A stretch of 64,000 nucleotides of DNA. Source: Aquila chrysaetos chrysaetos. Its lineage: Eukaryota; Chordata; Aves; Accipitriformes; Accipitridae. Positions within the stretch are counted from its first letter, which is position 1, and every line of letters begins with the position of its first letter. Both the position numbers and the translations under genes were made by a program. This document shows positions 11,249 to 24,900 of this stretch, one piece after another. A model generated the notes under the pieces. The model did not search any database. It saw only the letters and a list, made by a program, of their open reading frames with translations, and was not told the origin of the DNA. The DNA is taken from assembly GCF_900496995.4 (NCBI RefSeq), contig NC_044019.1:3100001-3164000 (forward strand), written 5' to 3'.

Positions 11249-12777
11249 GTAGGAGGCGACGGGGATGGGAGGACCTGGGGGGGGGGGGGGGGGCACACTG
11301 GGAGGCACTGGGGAACCGAGGATACCAGGGCACACGTCCCTCCCCGCCGGCGGCTGCAGAGGTTCCCCCCGCCCCGGCCCCGCCGCGTCTTGCCGGGGGT
11401 GTCTTGTTGCCCCCCTTCTGCCCCACAGTATCTTGCTGGGGGGGGGGGGGGTGTTGGTAAACCAACCCCCCCGGAGAGACCTTTGCTTGGGGTGTAGGTC
11501 TGGCAAACCCCCTCTCTCTGGGGGTGCCCGGTTTGGGGGGAATCCCCTGTAGCCCCCCCCCTCACCCCGGGAGCATCTTCCCTGGGGGTGTCCAACCACC
11601 CTTCTGGAGGTGTCCGCTTTGGGGGGATCCTTGCAAACTCTTCTCGGGGTGCTGAGCCCCCCCCGTGGGCTCCTCTCCCAGCAGCGGGAGCTGCCCCGGG
11701 CAGTGGAGAGGGGGCACAGCCCCCCCCCAGGCAGTGGGGCTGGGGGTCATACCAGCCCCGGGGGGTCCCGGCTGGGGACACCTGAGTCGGGGGGAGCATG
11801 CAGATCCTCCCCCGGGGCTGCCAGAGTGGGGATGGAGGCGTGGGGAGGGGTGATGGAGAGAGATTGGGGGGGTCCCAGCCCCCCTTGACTGGGGGTTCCA
11901 GCTCTACCGGGCTGCTCCTCTTGGGGAGTCCTGTTTGTCCTGCGACCTCAAGGTATAGGGGGGTTGGGGGGTGCTGGGCCCCCTCCCTACTTTGGGTAAG
12001 ACAGCGGGTGCTCCAGGCACTGAAGCCCCCCATGCACCCGTGAAGCCCCCCCCCCCCCCCCCGACTCCATTCTCTCCTCACGCAGAGCCCATGAGGCAGC
12101 CTGGGGTGGGGGCAGTGGGTCAAGGTCCCCCCAGAGCCCCCAGTGTGGGGACCTGGGGTGGGAGGCCAGATTCTGGGCACCCACCCTGACCTCCTCCCGG
12201 CCCCTCTGTGCTCCTTGGGCTGACCCCAGCGGGATGTCCTGGGTCCCCCAGGGATGTGGACACCCTGAAGCGAGGAGGGGGCTCCGAGCCGAGACCTGTG
12301 GCCCCCAGCTCTCCCCAGGGCTCCAGTACCAGCCAGAACATCAAATATTAACGGAGGCGGTGGAGGAGCTGAAAATAACCCTCCCTCCAAGGGAGCTGAC
12401 CCAGATCCGGCCAGCCCCAAAGCTGGGCTGGACCCAGACCCCCAGCCAGCACGTTGCGGGGGCCGAATCCAGCCCCTTCTCCTCCTCCAGGCTGCTCTGC
12501 CCTCCTGACGCCAGCTAGATATCGCCTATATATTATGCAAATGAACTATAAGGGCTTATTACGCAAACGCAAGGGGGCTGGCGCTGCCTGGCGCTGGGTG
12601 GTCCCCGGGGCTGGCCCCGACGGCTCAGAGAAGACAGCGGGGATGGAGGGGGCCGTGTCGGCGTCCACCCGGGTGTCCGGGGGCTGCCAGGGAGCGCTGC
12701 CCTGTCCCTCTCCCCTCCTGTAGCCCAGACGGACCCCCCCCCCCCCCGAGCCAGGCCAGCCGCCTGCCCCCCTGCAG
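11249..12777 (+). other. HPCA: Putative HPCA intron 1 or upstream region
   Basis: The block contains many homopolymers: G17 at 11277-11293, G14 at 11438-11451 and a long C run at about 12047-12062. Near the coding exon are two AT-rich islands: about 12340-12380 (ATCAAATATTAACGG) and about 12520-12560, which carries CTATATATTA, a perfect octamer ATGCAAAT at 12535-12542 and CTATAAGG. These could be an enhancer or a TATA-type promoter for HPCA. No protein-coding exon is seen. Confidence 0.4.
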
Positions 12778-12817
12778 CGCTCATCCCCCGGGGGACGGCC
12801 AGCAACGTCCCAGCGGC

Positions 12818-14375
<1,558 letters not shown>

Positions 14376-14896
14376 GCCCCACGGACCCCCACAGCCCCCC
14401 CCCACAGTCCCCGTGGCCCCACGTCACCCCTTCACCCTGCAGCTGGTCACTGCCTCTATCCCCTGCCCGGCCCCCGCGGTCCCCAGCGCCCGTGCCCCCA
14501 CGGCCCCTCGTGGGGAGAGAGCTGGAGCCTGGCTGAGGCGCGGGGGGACGGTCCCCATCACTGCGGGGGGGGGTCCTGCACTGGCTCGACTTGGGGAAGG
14601 ATGGAGGCAGGGTCTGCCCCGAGCGAGGACGGTCCCCCCCCAGCACCGGGGGCTCAGAGCAGGGGGACAACCCAGCCCGGTGGGAAAGGCTGGCGGTGAA
14701 GCCACCGCTGCATCTCCAGCAGGCGCGGGGACACGGCCCAGGGGACAAAGACCCGGTGGCTCGGGGGCTCCCCAGCACCCCCCACGCATGCACACACTGC
14801 CACGGCCGTGGGGGCCAGGCCAGCCCCTTCCCCACAGCCCCACGGCCGGCGCACGGGTGGTGGGGGGCCGTGGGGAGGGGGATGCGGTTCTGGTCT

Positions 14897-14902
14897 TTTA
14901 AT
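14897..14902 (-). terminator. TMEM54: Possible TMEM54 poly(A) signal ATTAAA
   Basis: On the minus strand the first acceptable hexamer below the TMEM54 stop (15201) is ATTAAA here, about 300 bases downstream. It sits 9 bases from the HPCA signal on the other strand, so the two 3' ends would overlap. This is inference; another signal may be used. Confidence 0.4.
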
Positions 14903-14910
14903 ACCTGCAG

Positions 14911-14916
14911 AATAAA
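14911..14916 (+). terminator. HPCA: HPCA poly(A) signal AATAAA
   Basis: A canonical AATAAA lies 535 bases after the HPCA stop, followed by GT-rich sequence (GTTTGTGTCAGTG), typical of a cleavage site. The 3'UTR would be about 0.55 kb of GC-rich DNA. Confidence 0.8.
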
Positions 14917-15200
14917 GTTTGTGTCAGTGCAGTCAGTGGTGGGAAAGGGGCCATCGACGCCGAGGGGAAAGTTCCTCCCCGCAGGGTCCGGATCCAGCCC
15001 AGTCGCCTTCCTCGCTGCAGCCCCAGGCGACCTGAGGCCATGGGGATGGGCTCACGTGTCTTGGCTGGTGGCGTCCAGGGGACGTGTCTGCCCCATAGCC
15101 GGGCTGGGGAGCAGCCAGGTGCCAACGTGGGGCTGTGCGGGTGCTGGGATGGGGCAGGGCTGGCCCGGGCACATCCACGGCATCAGCCCTTGGGTCCTGC

Positions 15201-17231
15201 TCAGAGCCGGGCAGTTTCCACGCTGTCCAGCCTCAGCAAGCCCAGGCACTGCCCGGGGTCGGGGTTCTCCGCAGGGTCTGCCCGCAAGGAGACCTGCAAG
15301 CCAGAGAGACTGCTGAGAGCGGGGCCGGGGGGGCCGAGAGCTTTGGGTCAGCAAGTCCTACCCTTGTCCCAGAGTCCCCAAGCCCAGACGGGTCCATCCC
15401 AGTCCTGAATGGGTCAGTGCTGAGCCCAGGGACCAGGCGTCACCTTTCTCCGGTGCGCCCTGCCGCAGCAGCAGCGGAGGCGAAGGAGGTCGAGGGTGAG
15501 CAGGAGGCAGCGGATGCCAAAGATGATCTCCATCAAGTCGAGCAGGAGGGAGATAGCCCAGAGGGACAGTGTGGAGCTCTGCGGGGACACAAGCCGTCAG
15601 GTCCCCACACATCCTCCCCATCCCCGGTGCAGGCATCCACAGCCCACAACCCACTGGGGACTCACGTAGACACGGGTGGGATCGAAGGGGCACTCGCGTG
15701 AGACCGGGGCAAGGGCGACGTCGGCGATGGTGCAGGGGGCCAGCAGTGCCCGGCCCTGGCTGCCCAGCGTCAGCCCGATGGAGACGGCCAGCCCCAGCAG
15801 GCAGGACAGGCAGCCCAGGCTGCTGCTGGCACTCAGGGCAAAAACCGCCCATTTCTGCAGGAGGGGAGAGAAAAGACAGCGCGGTGAGCCAGAGAGAGGG
15901 GACGTGGCGGCTGTGCGCGCTCTGGAGGATGGCTGCATCCTGCTGGGTGCTGGGCGAGGGGCTGCGGGTGCTTACGAGGGTGGCGGGGGCGAGGCAGCGG
16001 GACAGCACGAGGGCAGCTATTCCGCAGGAGATGGTCTGCGAGGAAGCGTGGGGAGGTCAGCGATGCACGGTGCCCGCCCGCCCCGGGGACGTTGGTCCCC
16101 CTTCCCTGTTGACATTGCTCCTGAAAGCTCATCCGGCTAATTCAGCATTGCGGTGGGCACTGCTTCGTCTTCCCCAGCCTCCACCCAGTAACAAGTCCCT
16201 GTGCATTTAATCCCCCCTGGTTTTGTGCTGGAAAGGCATATTTAGAGCAGGGAAGAGAAGACAGAGCAGCGTCCATCCTGCATCCCACCTCCTGCCTGCT
16301 CCGGATCCACACCACATCCATCCCACCCCCTCCTGCATCCCACCTCCTGCATCCCCCCCAGATGCCCCCCACACCCACCGATGTCCCCCCCCGTACCCTC
16401 CCACCCTGCACCCCACGGTACCAGCAGCGCGGAGATGACGGAGGCGGCGTTGGCGACGGCGTACTGCAGGGAGATGGCGTCCCGGGGGTCGACCACGAAG
16501 CGGAGGACGGTGCCGTGGACGAGGGCGCCGGTGATGAAGTTGAGGTGCCCGATGATGAGGAGGATGAGGCCCGTTTTCATGAGGACCCTTTGGTGGCTGC
16601 TGGGATCGAGGTGGCCTGAGACAGAGGGGAGAGGAGGGCTGGGCGAGGAGGCTGCACGCTGCGGGGTGGCCGGCACCGAGCCGTCCCTCCTGCCCTTGCA
16701 CCACGCTCAGCACAGGCGGGGACATTTGGGGACAGCCCCAGAGGACGAGCCCCGTGCTGCTGGGCGGACAAGGCGGGAGGTGATGTGGTCGCAGCCGCTG
16801 GCAGCCCCAGTATGCAAACCACCGCTCCGACCGGCTCTCCTGAGACTGGGACAGTGGTGTGGGACCAGCAGCCATAAGGACAGGAGTTCTTGACGGGGCT
16901 GGGAAGGGCTGGGGCTCCCCGGAGGAATGAAGAAGCTCCGGGGAGAGCAGCTGCCCGAAACGACAGCTCCGGCGCTGGCTCTCGGCACCCGGCTCTTCGA
17001 GGACTGACGGCGGCAGGGCTGTTCCCCCGTCGGGACCACTCTCCTCACACACTCGCCGTCACCCGGGTGCTCAGCCCAGCTCTGTCCTTGACCCCGTCCG
17101 AGCCCCTTGGCTCCCCTCCCTCCCTGCCTCAGTCTCCCCTGCAGGAGGGCAGCGCTGGAGCCGCAGGCAGGGCTGCGGCACCCTCCCATCACAATCACCG
17201 CGCCGGACCCGGACTCACCCACTTGACACAT
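15201..17231 (-). CDS. TMEM54: Transmembrane protein 54 (227 aa)
   Basis: Six coding exons on the minus strand: 17219-17231, 16422-16615, 15976-16035, 15666-15854, 15444-15578, 15201-15293. They join in frame to 227 codons plus TGA (human 222). Exon 1 codes only MCQV plus one base; the split Gly leads to HLDPSSHQRVLMKTG, lining up with the human N-terminus (MC...VLMKTG). Shared motifs include GIAALVLSR and CPFDPTRVY. Four hydrophobic segments lie at about 19-42, 58-82, 92-118 and 156-182, consistent with a four-pass membrane protein. The extracellular CPFDPTR loop and the cytoplasmic ENPDPGQ tail are recognisable. The function is poorly known; in mammals it is described as an epithelial, tumour-associated protein. 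It lies in tandem behind RNF19B and converges with HPCA. Confidence 0.93.
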
Positions 17232-17343
17232 CTTCACCGGGCCAGGATCAGACCATCAGATCCCCTCGATGCCCCCCGCCCAGCCCTGCCCTCGGCCCCA
17301 AGGTTGGCAGCCGGATCCATCAGGGTCCCCACATGAGCGGGCA

Positions 17344-17372
17344 GGACCGGGACCGGGACCGGGACCGGGACC
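17344..17372. repeat. (GGGACC)n hexamer repeat
   Basis: Four to five tandem GACCGG/GGGACC units lie about 115 bases upstream of the TMEM54 start codon. Confidence 0.85.
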
Positions 17373-17540
17373 AGGCCACCGGAGCCGCTTGCCTGCTGCA
17401 CCCCACTGCTACTCCAATTCCTGTCTGACCAGCTCTCCAGGACGAACAAAGGGATAACTCCACCTTCGCCTGCCTCCACCAAGGGGAAACACAGCCCTGT
17501 CCCCACCCCTGCGCTCCCCTTGCTGCCAAGCCAGCGGCCA

Positions 17541-17590
17541 TGCCGTGGCACGCCGTGCCGTGCCATGCCGTGCCGTGCCATGCCGTGCCG
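17541..17590. repeat. (TGCCG/TGCCA)n pentamer microsatellite
   Basis: About ten five-base units alternate between TGCCG, TGCCA and CGCCG, followed by ACGCC units to about 17610. The repeat is the second pentamer microsatellite near a promoter in this window. Confidence 0.85.
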
Positions 17591-18624
17591 ATACGCCACG
17601 CCACGCCGCCTCGTCTTCTTCCCCATCCGTCCCCGCCATCTCCGCCTCCCTGACACGCTCGGGTCGCTCCACTCTAAAGCGATGGTGGCAGGTTGGGATC
17701 CAGCCAGACGGGTCCGTGGCCACGGGCTGAGGGTCTGGGAAGGAGCAGCCCTTCGGGGTGGGATGCTGCCAGACCACAGGGCAGAGACGAGCACCATCAG
17801 GTAATGGGGATCGACCTGCAGAGAGAAGGAAAAGCAGAGGGGTCAGGGCTGGTGCCGACTTCCCAGAAGGTGACTCAGAGAAGCCCGTTTGGTGGCAATC
17901 ACCCTAAAAAAGTTTCCAGGGAAGTTACTGATAGCAAGAGACTGAGTGAGAGGGGCCGAGGACAAGAGCTTGCCAGGGTGGCTGCAGAAAAAGCAACCCA
18001 GCTTTGCTTGTACCAGGGGTGCTTTGGGGAGCCCTCCCTTGCTCACGGGAGATCCTTGCTAAGTGATGCTCTCTGCAAAGCTCGTCGCAGACATAAGGCA
18101 TCGACAATTTAATTACAGGGACAGCAATGCAGCCCTGGCTCCTGGGACTGGTCTGGGGAAGGGCTTGGTCCAGGCAGAGGCTCAAAGACACTTGTCCCTA
18201 ATATCCCACCTGAGCCGCCAGCCCAGCCCTCAGCCTCCTCAGAACCCTTAGACCCAGCAGCGCTGGGAATTTGGCTCAGCACAGCGTTAGTCCCCATCCT
18301 TCCCCCCTTTTAACCTGTACACAGCCCTGCTACACAGGGAGCAGGGAGAAGAGAGACCTCTCCTTACTACAGCTTCAAGACAAAGCAGGTCCAGCCACTG
18401 CAGCCACACATGGCCCATGCACCGGCCCCATGGCTGACACAGACAGAACAAAGCTGTCACACCCCACTTTCTAGAGGCAGAAGAGGAGACGTCCCCATTT
18501 TCCCCATGCCTTGGGCTAGGGAAGTGTCTACAAACGCTTGAGCAAAGGGCAAAGGAGCCAGAGGATTTCACAGTACATCTTTGCAAAGGACGAGCTGGAT
18601 GCGAGTCGAATGACAACCAGAGTC

Positions 18625-18630
18625 TTTATT
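18625..18630 (-). terminator. RNF19B: RNF19B poly(A) signal AATAAA
   Basis: The minus strand reads AATAAA about 275 bases past the RNF19B stop codon. It is the first canonical signal, giving a short 3'UTR. Confidence 0.7.
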
Positions 18631-18904
18631 CAAATAGTCCCTTAGGATGTTTGCAGACATACAGACACACGTACATATTTACACTCTTACACACCTCACA
18701 GAGCTTGAACCAATAAATTAAAACAAAAAGAGGGCGGGGGATTTTTTTTTTTTTTCCTTTTTCTTTTTAGTCACGTAAGAAACAGGAACTCCCAAGGCGA
18801 GGCTGGGGAGCCAGCTGGAGAATCACAAACAGAAGCCAACACGGACACAACCCTGCCCCAAAAGATGCAATGACAGCGAGTGTGCTTTTCAGCAGGAGGC
18901 CACT

Positions 18905-21900
18905 TCATACTCTGGCTTCGATGCACTCCAGTTTGACTATTTCATCGAGCCTGCAGCCCTCGGCTTGGGCACAGTGGCTCAGGTGGGCACTTGGGCTCTC
19001 GGCACCTCTAGCTTTGGGGGTCTGTGGGCAGGCTGCTGCAGTCTGAGAGTGGGGGGAGTCACATTCGTCCGAGGTAATGTCTGGCACGTCATCCGACTGA
19101 CTGTCGGAGCTCTCCAGGTCACTCCGTATGCTCTCAGGCTGGGCCAGGGTGATGTCCCAGGTTTTGCTGGCAATGCAGTCCTTTTGCTCACAGCTTTGGT
19201 GTTTGCACGTCTGGTCCTGCTCACCATCCTCTTCCTCTTCCTCCTCCTCTTCCTCATTCTCTGCCATTTGGGTGTGGACATGCAGAGAGTCCTCTGTACT
19301 GCTGCCGCTGGCCAGCTGGTAGTGACTTGGTTTGGCTTCAATGTCCACCTGGATCTCCATGTTATTGCACTCCCTGCAGAAACAAGCACCCTTGCGTTAC
19401 TGGGTACAGTTACTGGGTTCGACTGGGTCGACACTGGGCACTGCATCGCTGTACCGAGAGGATCTCATTTCCCAAACATGAGCAAGATGCTGCTCATCAC
19501 CCCACGGCATCTGGGAAACAACAGCACTCGCTGCTCTCCTTGAGTCCTCCAAACAGCAGCCAAGATGATCCCCAGGCTGTAAGCCATGAACTGAACTGGG
19601 AAGGCACCAGAGTCCCTGCAAGCTGCCAGGAACAGACCTTGAGGGTCCTGGGCTGCAGATCCCCTCCTCAGCCTCTACACTACACACGGAGGCTGCTCCC
19701 AAATTGTGGCCAGTCCTCTGTCTGTGCCAGTAAAAGGATCAATCCACTTGCCAGCTACAGAAGAGCTGACTGGTGCCACTACAGTCATCTCGCCACCCAC
19801 AGCAGCACCTCGCAGAGCACGGATTTTTGCAGGACACCCACTACCAACACTCTTCTCACCACTGCACGTCTTCCTACCTGTCCTGGGGGTTGTAGGAGCT
19901 GATGATGGAACCAGCCATGGCTCGAGTGCTAGCGTTGTCACTGATAGCCCCCAAGCTGACCGAATCTTTGGGGAAAATCTCCTTCTGGACATCTGCCTGA
20001 ACTTCCAGCCTGCAGGAAAGAAGAGGATTCCTCAGAAATGCCTTAGATGGTCCCCGAGGGGCACCAAACAATTGCTGTTCATCATGGGAAAGAAAAAGCC
20101 CCTCTGTGCTGGTGCGTCTCGGCATGACAGAGTTTAAGCCCAACGGTTCATTTAGTCTCACTTTTGGCTCCATTTAGGTAAACCCATTCTGTTTTCCGTG
20201 ACGAAGGTAAAGTTGTGTTTGTATCAATGACTCACACAATTCCTGTGAAGAACCGATTTCCACAGATCTAGTACACAGTCACAATTATATCCTGGCTGCT
20301 GTATCAACACATGTCTCCAATTACCCAGCAAACTGATTCACAGGCAAGTTTAGAGGAAAACTGTGGTGTAACCTCCTGACTTGGAAAGCGGTGACCCTGC
20401 TTGCTATAGGCCAGTGGAGAATAGGAAGCATCAAAGCCTCTAGGCTGGGATAAGAGGACTGGAAGATCTTTAAACAGGCCAGGCACGCATCTCTGCGCTG
20501 TCCCCAATTAACCTGAAGCATCAGCTCTGCAGTTTCAAGGAGCTCAGCAGGGACAAAAAACTTATCTTTTGTCCTCCTTGCAAGAACTAGCCTAGCACTG
20601 ACTCCAGAAGTAGCCTGGTCTGCTGGGACGGGTTATTCTACAATAGACCAAGAAGTAAAAATACTAGGACACGGCTCCCAGGTTAAAAGAAGGACCACCC
20701 ACAGTCCTGGAGAACTCCCCAAAAGAAGCCTACTCAACCAACACGGGCCTTGGGAGCCTCTACCCTTTTCCTGCTGTGCCCATCAGTTCAGTTACCTGCT
20801 GTACTTCCCCTTGCCTCCCGAGAGGACACCTCCACTCAGGGTGCCGCCTGAGAGGGCGGCGAAGCTGGCCGTCTCGCTGTAGTTGCCCTGCATCACGCTG
20901 AGCCCATCGGTGGGGCTGCCGCTGGTGCTCAGCACACTGGTCAACCCCTCAATGCTGCTTTCGCCAATGCTGGGGTTCTTCAGGGCTCGCCAGGCATCAG
21001 CCACTGCGGGGAAGAAGAGCACAGGAATCGGAATCAGCAAGGGAAGCGTTTGGCTGCGACGGTGCTGGCAGAGCCGGGGGTCAGACAGCAGGCAGCATGC
21101 GTCTCATCTCAGACTGCCTCCCTGCCTTGTCCAGGGCAAGGAAGAGCTGAGATTCTTCTTCGAGAGCTACACAGCTGACCACCAGAAGACTGAAGCAAAT
21201 AACTGCTTCTAGCCAAACCCAGGTAAAGACTGATACTCAGATTCGGGAAATGCTAAGACCCCCTACCATTTCATTACAAGAGGCGATGACAGGGTCCTGC
21301 TTCACCCCCTTCCCTTCACCAGTTATCACCGTACCTGTGATTGGTCCATCATCTTCATCAAACTCAATTTTCACACCCTTTCCATTGGCGGTGCTAACTC
21401 CACAGCCACCGCCTCGGCACAGCGAGATCGGCACAACACCATAGACGTAAGCCAGCATGATAGGGACGCCAATACCTGGAGGGCAGGATGCGCTGAGTTA
21501 AGAGGAGTTTAAGACTGAGCTGCGTTGGGCAGACAGAAAGGACTCTTTGGGGTAGGGACTCTTTCAGTTGTGTTTACGCTGCTTTTAAAGGTCCTAGTTC
21601 GCAACTTTGCAGATAAGACAGTGGAGGAGCCCTTCGTTTGTGCTGCTGCAGTGCAGAGTGAGGGAACCCCAAGAGCACAGACGGCCTCGGCTGAACCCCC
21701 AAAACATCAGCCACCAAACCAGTCTATGGGTAAGAGACAGCTCTGCGTGTCGAGGGGCTCCACTATGGGCTGTGGCACAGGCAACTGGTGCCCCAGACAA
21801 GCCCCATGCTGGCTCCAGGCCGACTCAAGCACATGAGGACATGCAGCCTGGATGCAAAACAGAGGGATGTGCCCAGAAGAGCACGCAGAGCGGTCCGCAG

Positions 21901-24900
21901 ACTGCCCTTTGGCCACCCCCATCTCACAGGGCTGGGCTACCCACTTGTCTCGGTGACTACCGGCCCACCAGGAGGGAGAGGGACTGTGCCCGCTTACCAA
22001 CACTGACAGCAGCGATGACTGGAGAGGCAATGACAGACAAGGTGACCCCACCAGTAATGGCCAAGTTCCTCTTGTGCTTAGAGGTTTTCTTTCCCTCATA
22101 CCTGCTGTGGATCTGACGGAAAGAGAAGAACCAGGTGAGAACAGAGCCTGGCCATGAGCAAATACCAGCAAAAGACATTAATAAACTTGTGATTTTACAG
22201 CCTTGTCAGCTGCATTGGTCCTTAAAGAACCTCATCTTGACCACAGATCTCCTCACAGATCAGATCTAGCAGGTGGGTCTGTGTTTAAGAAAAAGCAGCA
22301 GCTACAAGTACGGTGCTGACATGCCTTTTCTTCCCTCTCAACACCTCTTTATCAGCACAGACACACAACAGTATCACACAGTTTGGGGCAGCAGGTCAGC
22401 ATCAAAACACACGAGTGACTTATGCAAGCCAAAGTGTGATGCTCAGGGTCCAGCCACTGTCCCATAGAGCCCATCATCACAGGATGTGTTAAAAAGGGAC
22501 CAGGTTTTTCCTTGGGTGCTCCTGATTCAAGGCAGAGGCACAAGAGCAATGCAAAATGCATCTGAGAGGACTTCAGCCTGAAGGGCTATCAGCCACCACC
22601 CTCCCTCTCCCCACATGAAGCCCAAAAGATAAGACAAGGTTTAGAAAAGACAACTAAATTTTGGTTCTATGAAAAGATCCACCCTTCATATCAACACTAA
22701 ATTTCTGGTCAGATGCCTTAAGTACAGAGAATGGCCCAAAAGCCCCAGATCCCTCAGCTCCAACCTTGTACTCTCCACACTTACCTTCCTCCCGACATAC
22801 ACAGGGATGCCAATGACCATAGCAGGAATGGCAATGCCAGCAATGAGGGAAATGCCTACAGGAGCACCGATCAATGTGCCCAGCTGCCAGAGAATCTTCT
22901 TTTTACGACTCCATGGCTTTTTGCCCCAGAATGTACAGCCAGAGGGGCTTAATGGAAGGAAAAAAAAAAAAAATTACATTAACACCACAGCAATTCCTAT
23001 GTGTTCCTGAGAAGCCCAAGTTCAACTTCTGCACGAACCCAAAACCCAAAACTTAGGAAGCGGATAGACAACACAAAAAAGGTTTCCCTCTTTCTCCCCA
23101 TCAAGATTAATTTGCTCATCGAGGTGATTATCACACTACCGGGACTATGTTTAAGATCCAGTATGCTAAGAGCTCTCAAATGCAACTGTATCAGGAGGAG
23201 CTTTTCTTGGTGGGGATGAGCATCCTCCTGCTGTAACGTAGGGAGAAAGTTCAGATCTTTGGGTCAGAAAGAAGAAAATTTTACTGACTGATTGGAGAGG
23301 CAGGAGGATGAAAGGCCAACACGCGGTACGAATTCCTCCAACCAGCCTCAGAGAGGCACGTGCTACCCCACCGGCAGGAACCCAGGCGTGCTGCTCCCCT
23401 TTCTCACCTGAGGTAATGCAGATCCGAGATCTCCTTCATACACAGCCAGCAGAACTCGCAGCCACACACGGCACAGGTCATATGGTTACAGCTCCCATCA
23501 TTCATCTTGATGATGTAAGCGCTGCAACGTGGACATGGCTTGATGTCATCAGCTACGGGGAGGAAGCACGGGATTGAGTTGGACACTCTGTGCTGCAAGT
23601 ATGAAGAATCAACGAGGGGGTTCTCGTTATGGATTGAAACCCTTGTTTTCTGTGCGGGCAGAACACCTTTGCTAATCACAGATAAAGCGGGGATGGTTGT
23701 GTCTTTAGTTTATCTTCAGAGTGAGAAGATAATATCGGTGAGACAGATCCCACCAAAGCCATTTGCCTGGACAGCAGGGACTGCAAACAACAGTCGCTTC
23801 AAAAGCTTATTCTAGCCTTGAACAGGATGTATTCCAGAACATGCTTAAACGCTGGGAACAAGTCATACCTGCCCTGCGCTAGCCAAGGCAACAGCGTAAG
23901 AACAAACCATTACTAAATTGCTCCACTGAGGTGACTCATGGGCCAAGAACGACAGTACAATTGGGAGAACAAGGCATCAGAGAAACTCCAAACCTGGCCT
24001 TCAAAAGTAGCCAGAAGGGGGAATGGGGTCTGCAGCTGCACACGGGAGTCCGGTGCAGAGGCTGTCCAGTCCCCAGTTTGTTGCTGGCAGAGCAGGATAA
24101 GGGTCCTTCATCTCTTCCTTAATTCAAGTGTCATCTGATCGCAGTTATGCAATGGCTGCGCAGTGGTTCAGGGCTTTGCTGGCAGCCTCCGCAACGCTCG
24201 ACAATATGAAATCCAGCTGCTGAGACCAGCTCGCACCTTATTAATCACTGTATTGAATTCAGCAAGAACAGGGTGGGGAAAAACCACTGTCTCAAGAACC
24301 TCCCTTTCAGTGGCTGAGTGCTAAGCTCTTCCTGGCAGGGATCTCCTTTAAAAGGAAGAAAAAAACTCAGAAACTATTTTTTGCTTGCTGGCTTGTACCA
24401 CAGGCTGTGGTAGTATCTATGCTGTCCATTATCAGGGCCCTCTAACTGGGGCATGTTGAACCTTGACATACCACTAAGCCACCTCTGAACCACCCACGGC
24501 AGCTCCATTCTAAGTAAGCGTATTAACATTTAAACTCCTGACATAGAAGGAAAAGCAGGGTGTTTTGTTTGGGGGTAGGGTGAGACTTTATGAAATGGCT
24601 TTACTGCCCACTTCCAGAGTCAATGCAGTTATTTTTAATGAACACTAACTCAGGAGACACAGCAGCTCCTACCAGGCAGCATAGGAGTCTGTGGGTTGGC
24701 ATTTTTTTTTCTGTACCCAACATTACTAACACCTAACAGTGCATGGAGCAAGGCTCCCCACACTCAACTAGGCACGAACGCTACGCTTTACTACCGCAGC
24801 GGGCAAATTTGAAGCTGCAAGGGTAAAAAGTGCGTATTTGTTCAGGGTTTAGATCAGCAAGAAGCGAGAACATCCAAGATCAAAAGAGCCACAAGCCTAG

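Larger units (their letters stand above)
17232..18600 (-). other. TMEM54 upstream region
   Basis: This DNA lies between the TMEM54 start and the RNF19B 3' end. It is GC-rich to about 17800 and presumably holds the TMEM54 promoter and 5'UTR. It carries two short tandem repeats, listed separately. No further exon was recognised between about 17800 and 18600. Confidence 0.4.

Noticed and set aside
9450-11599. Long frames of QCPKTS-like, NLPVPQ-like and HWEVLG-like repeats
   Set aside because: The 9-bp-based minisatellite has no stop on either strand. Several frames being equally open on opposite strands argues against coding.
22661-22680. TTCTATGA word like the 3' end of a CR1 LINE
   Set aside because: A single short match with no tandem 8-mer or CR1 body on either side.
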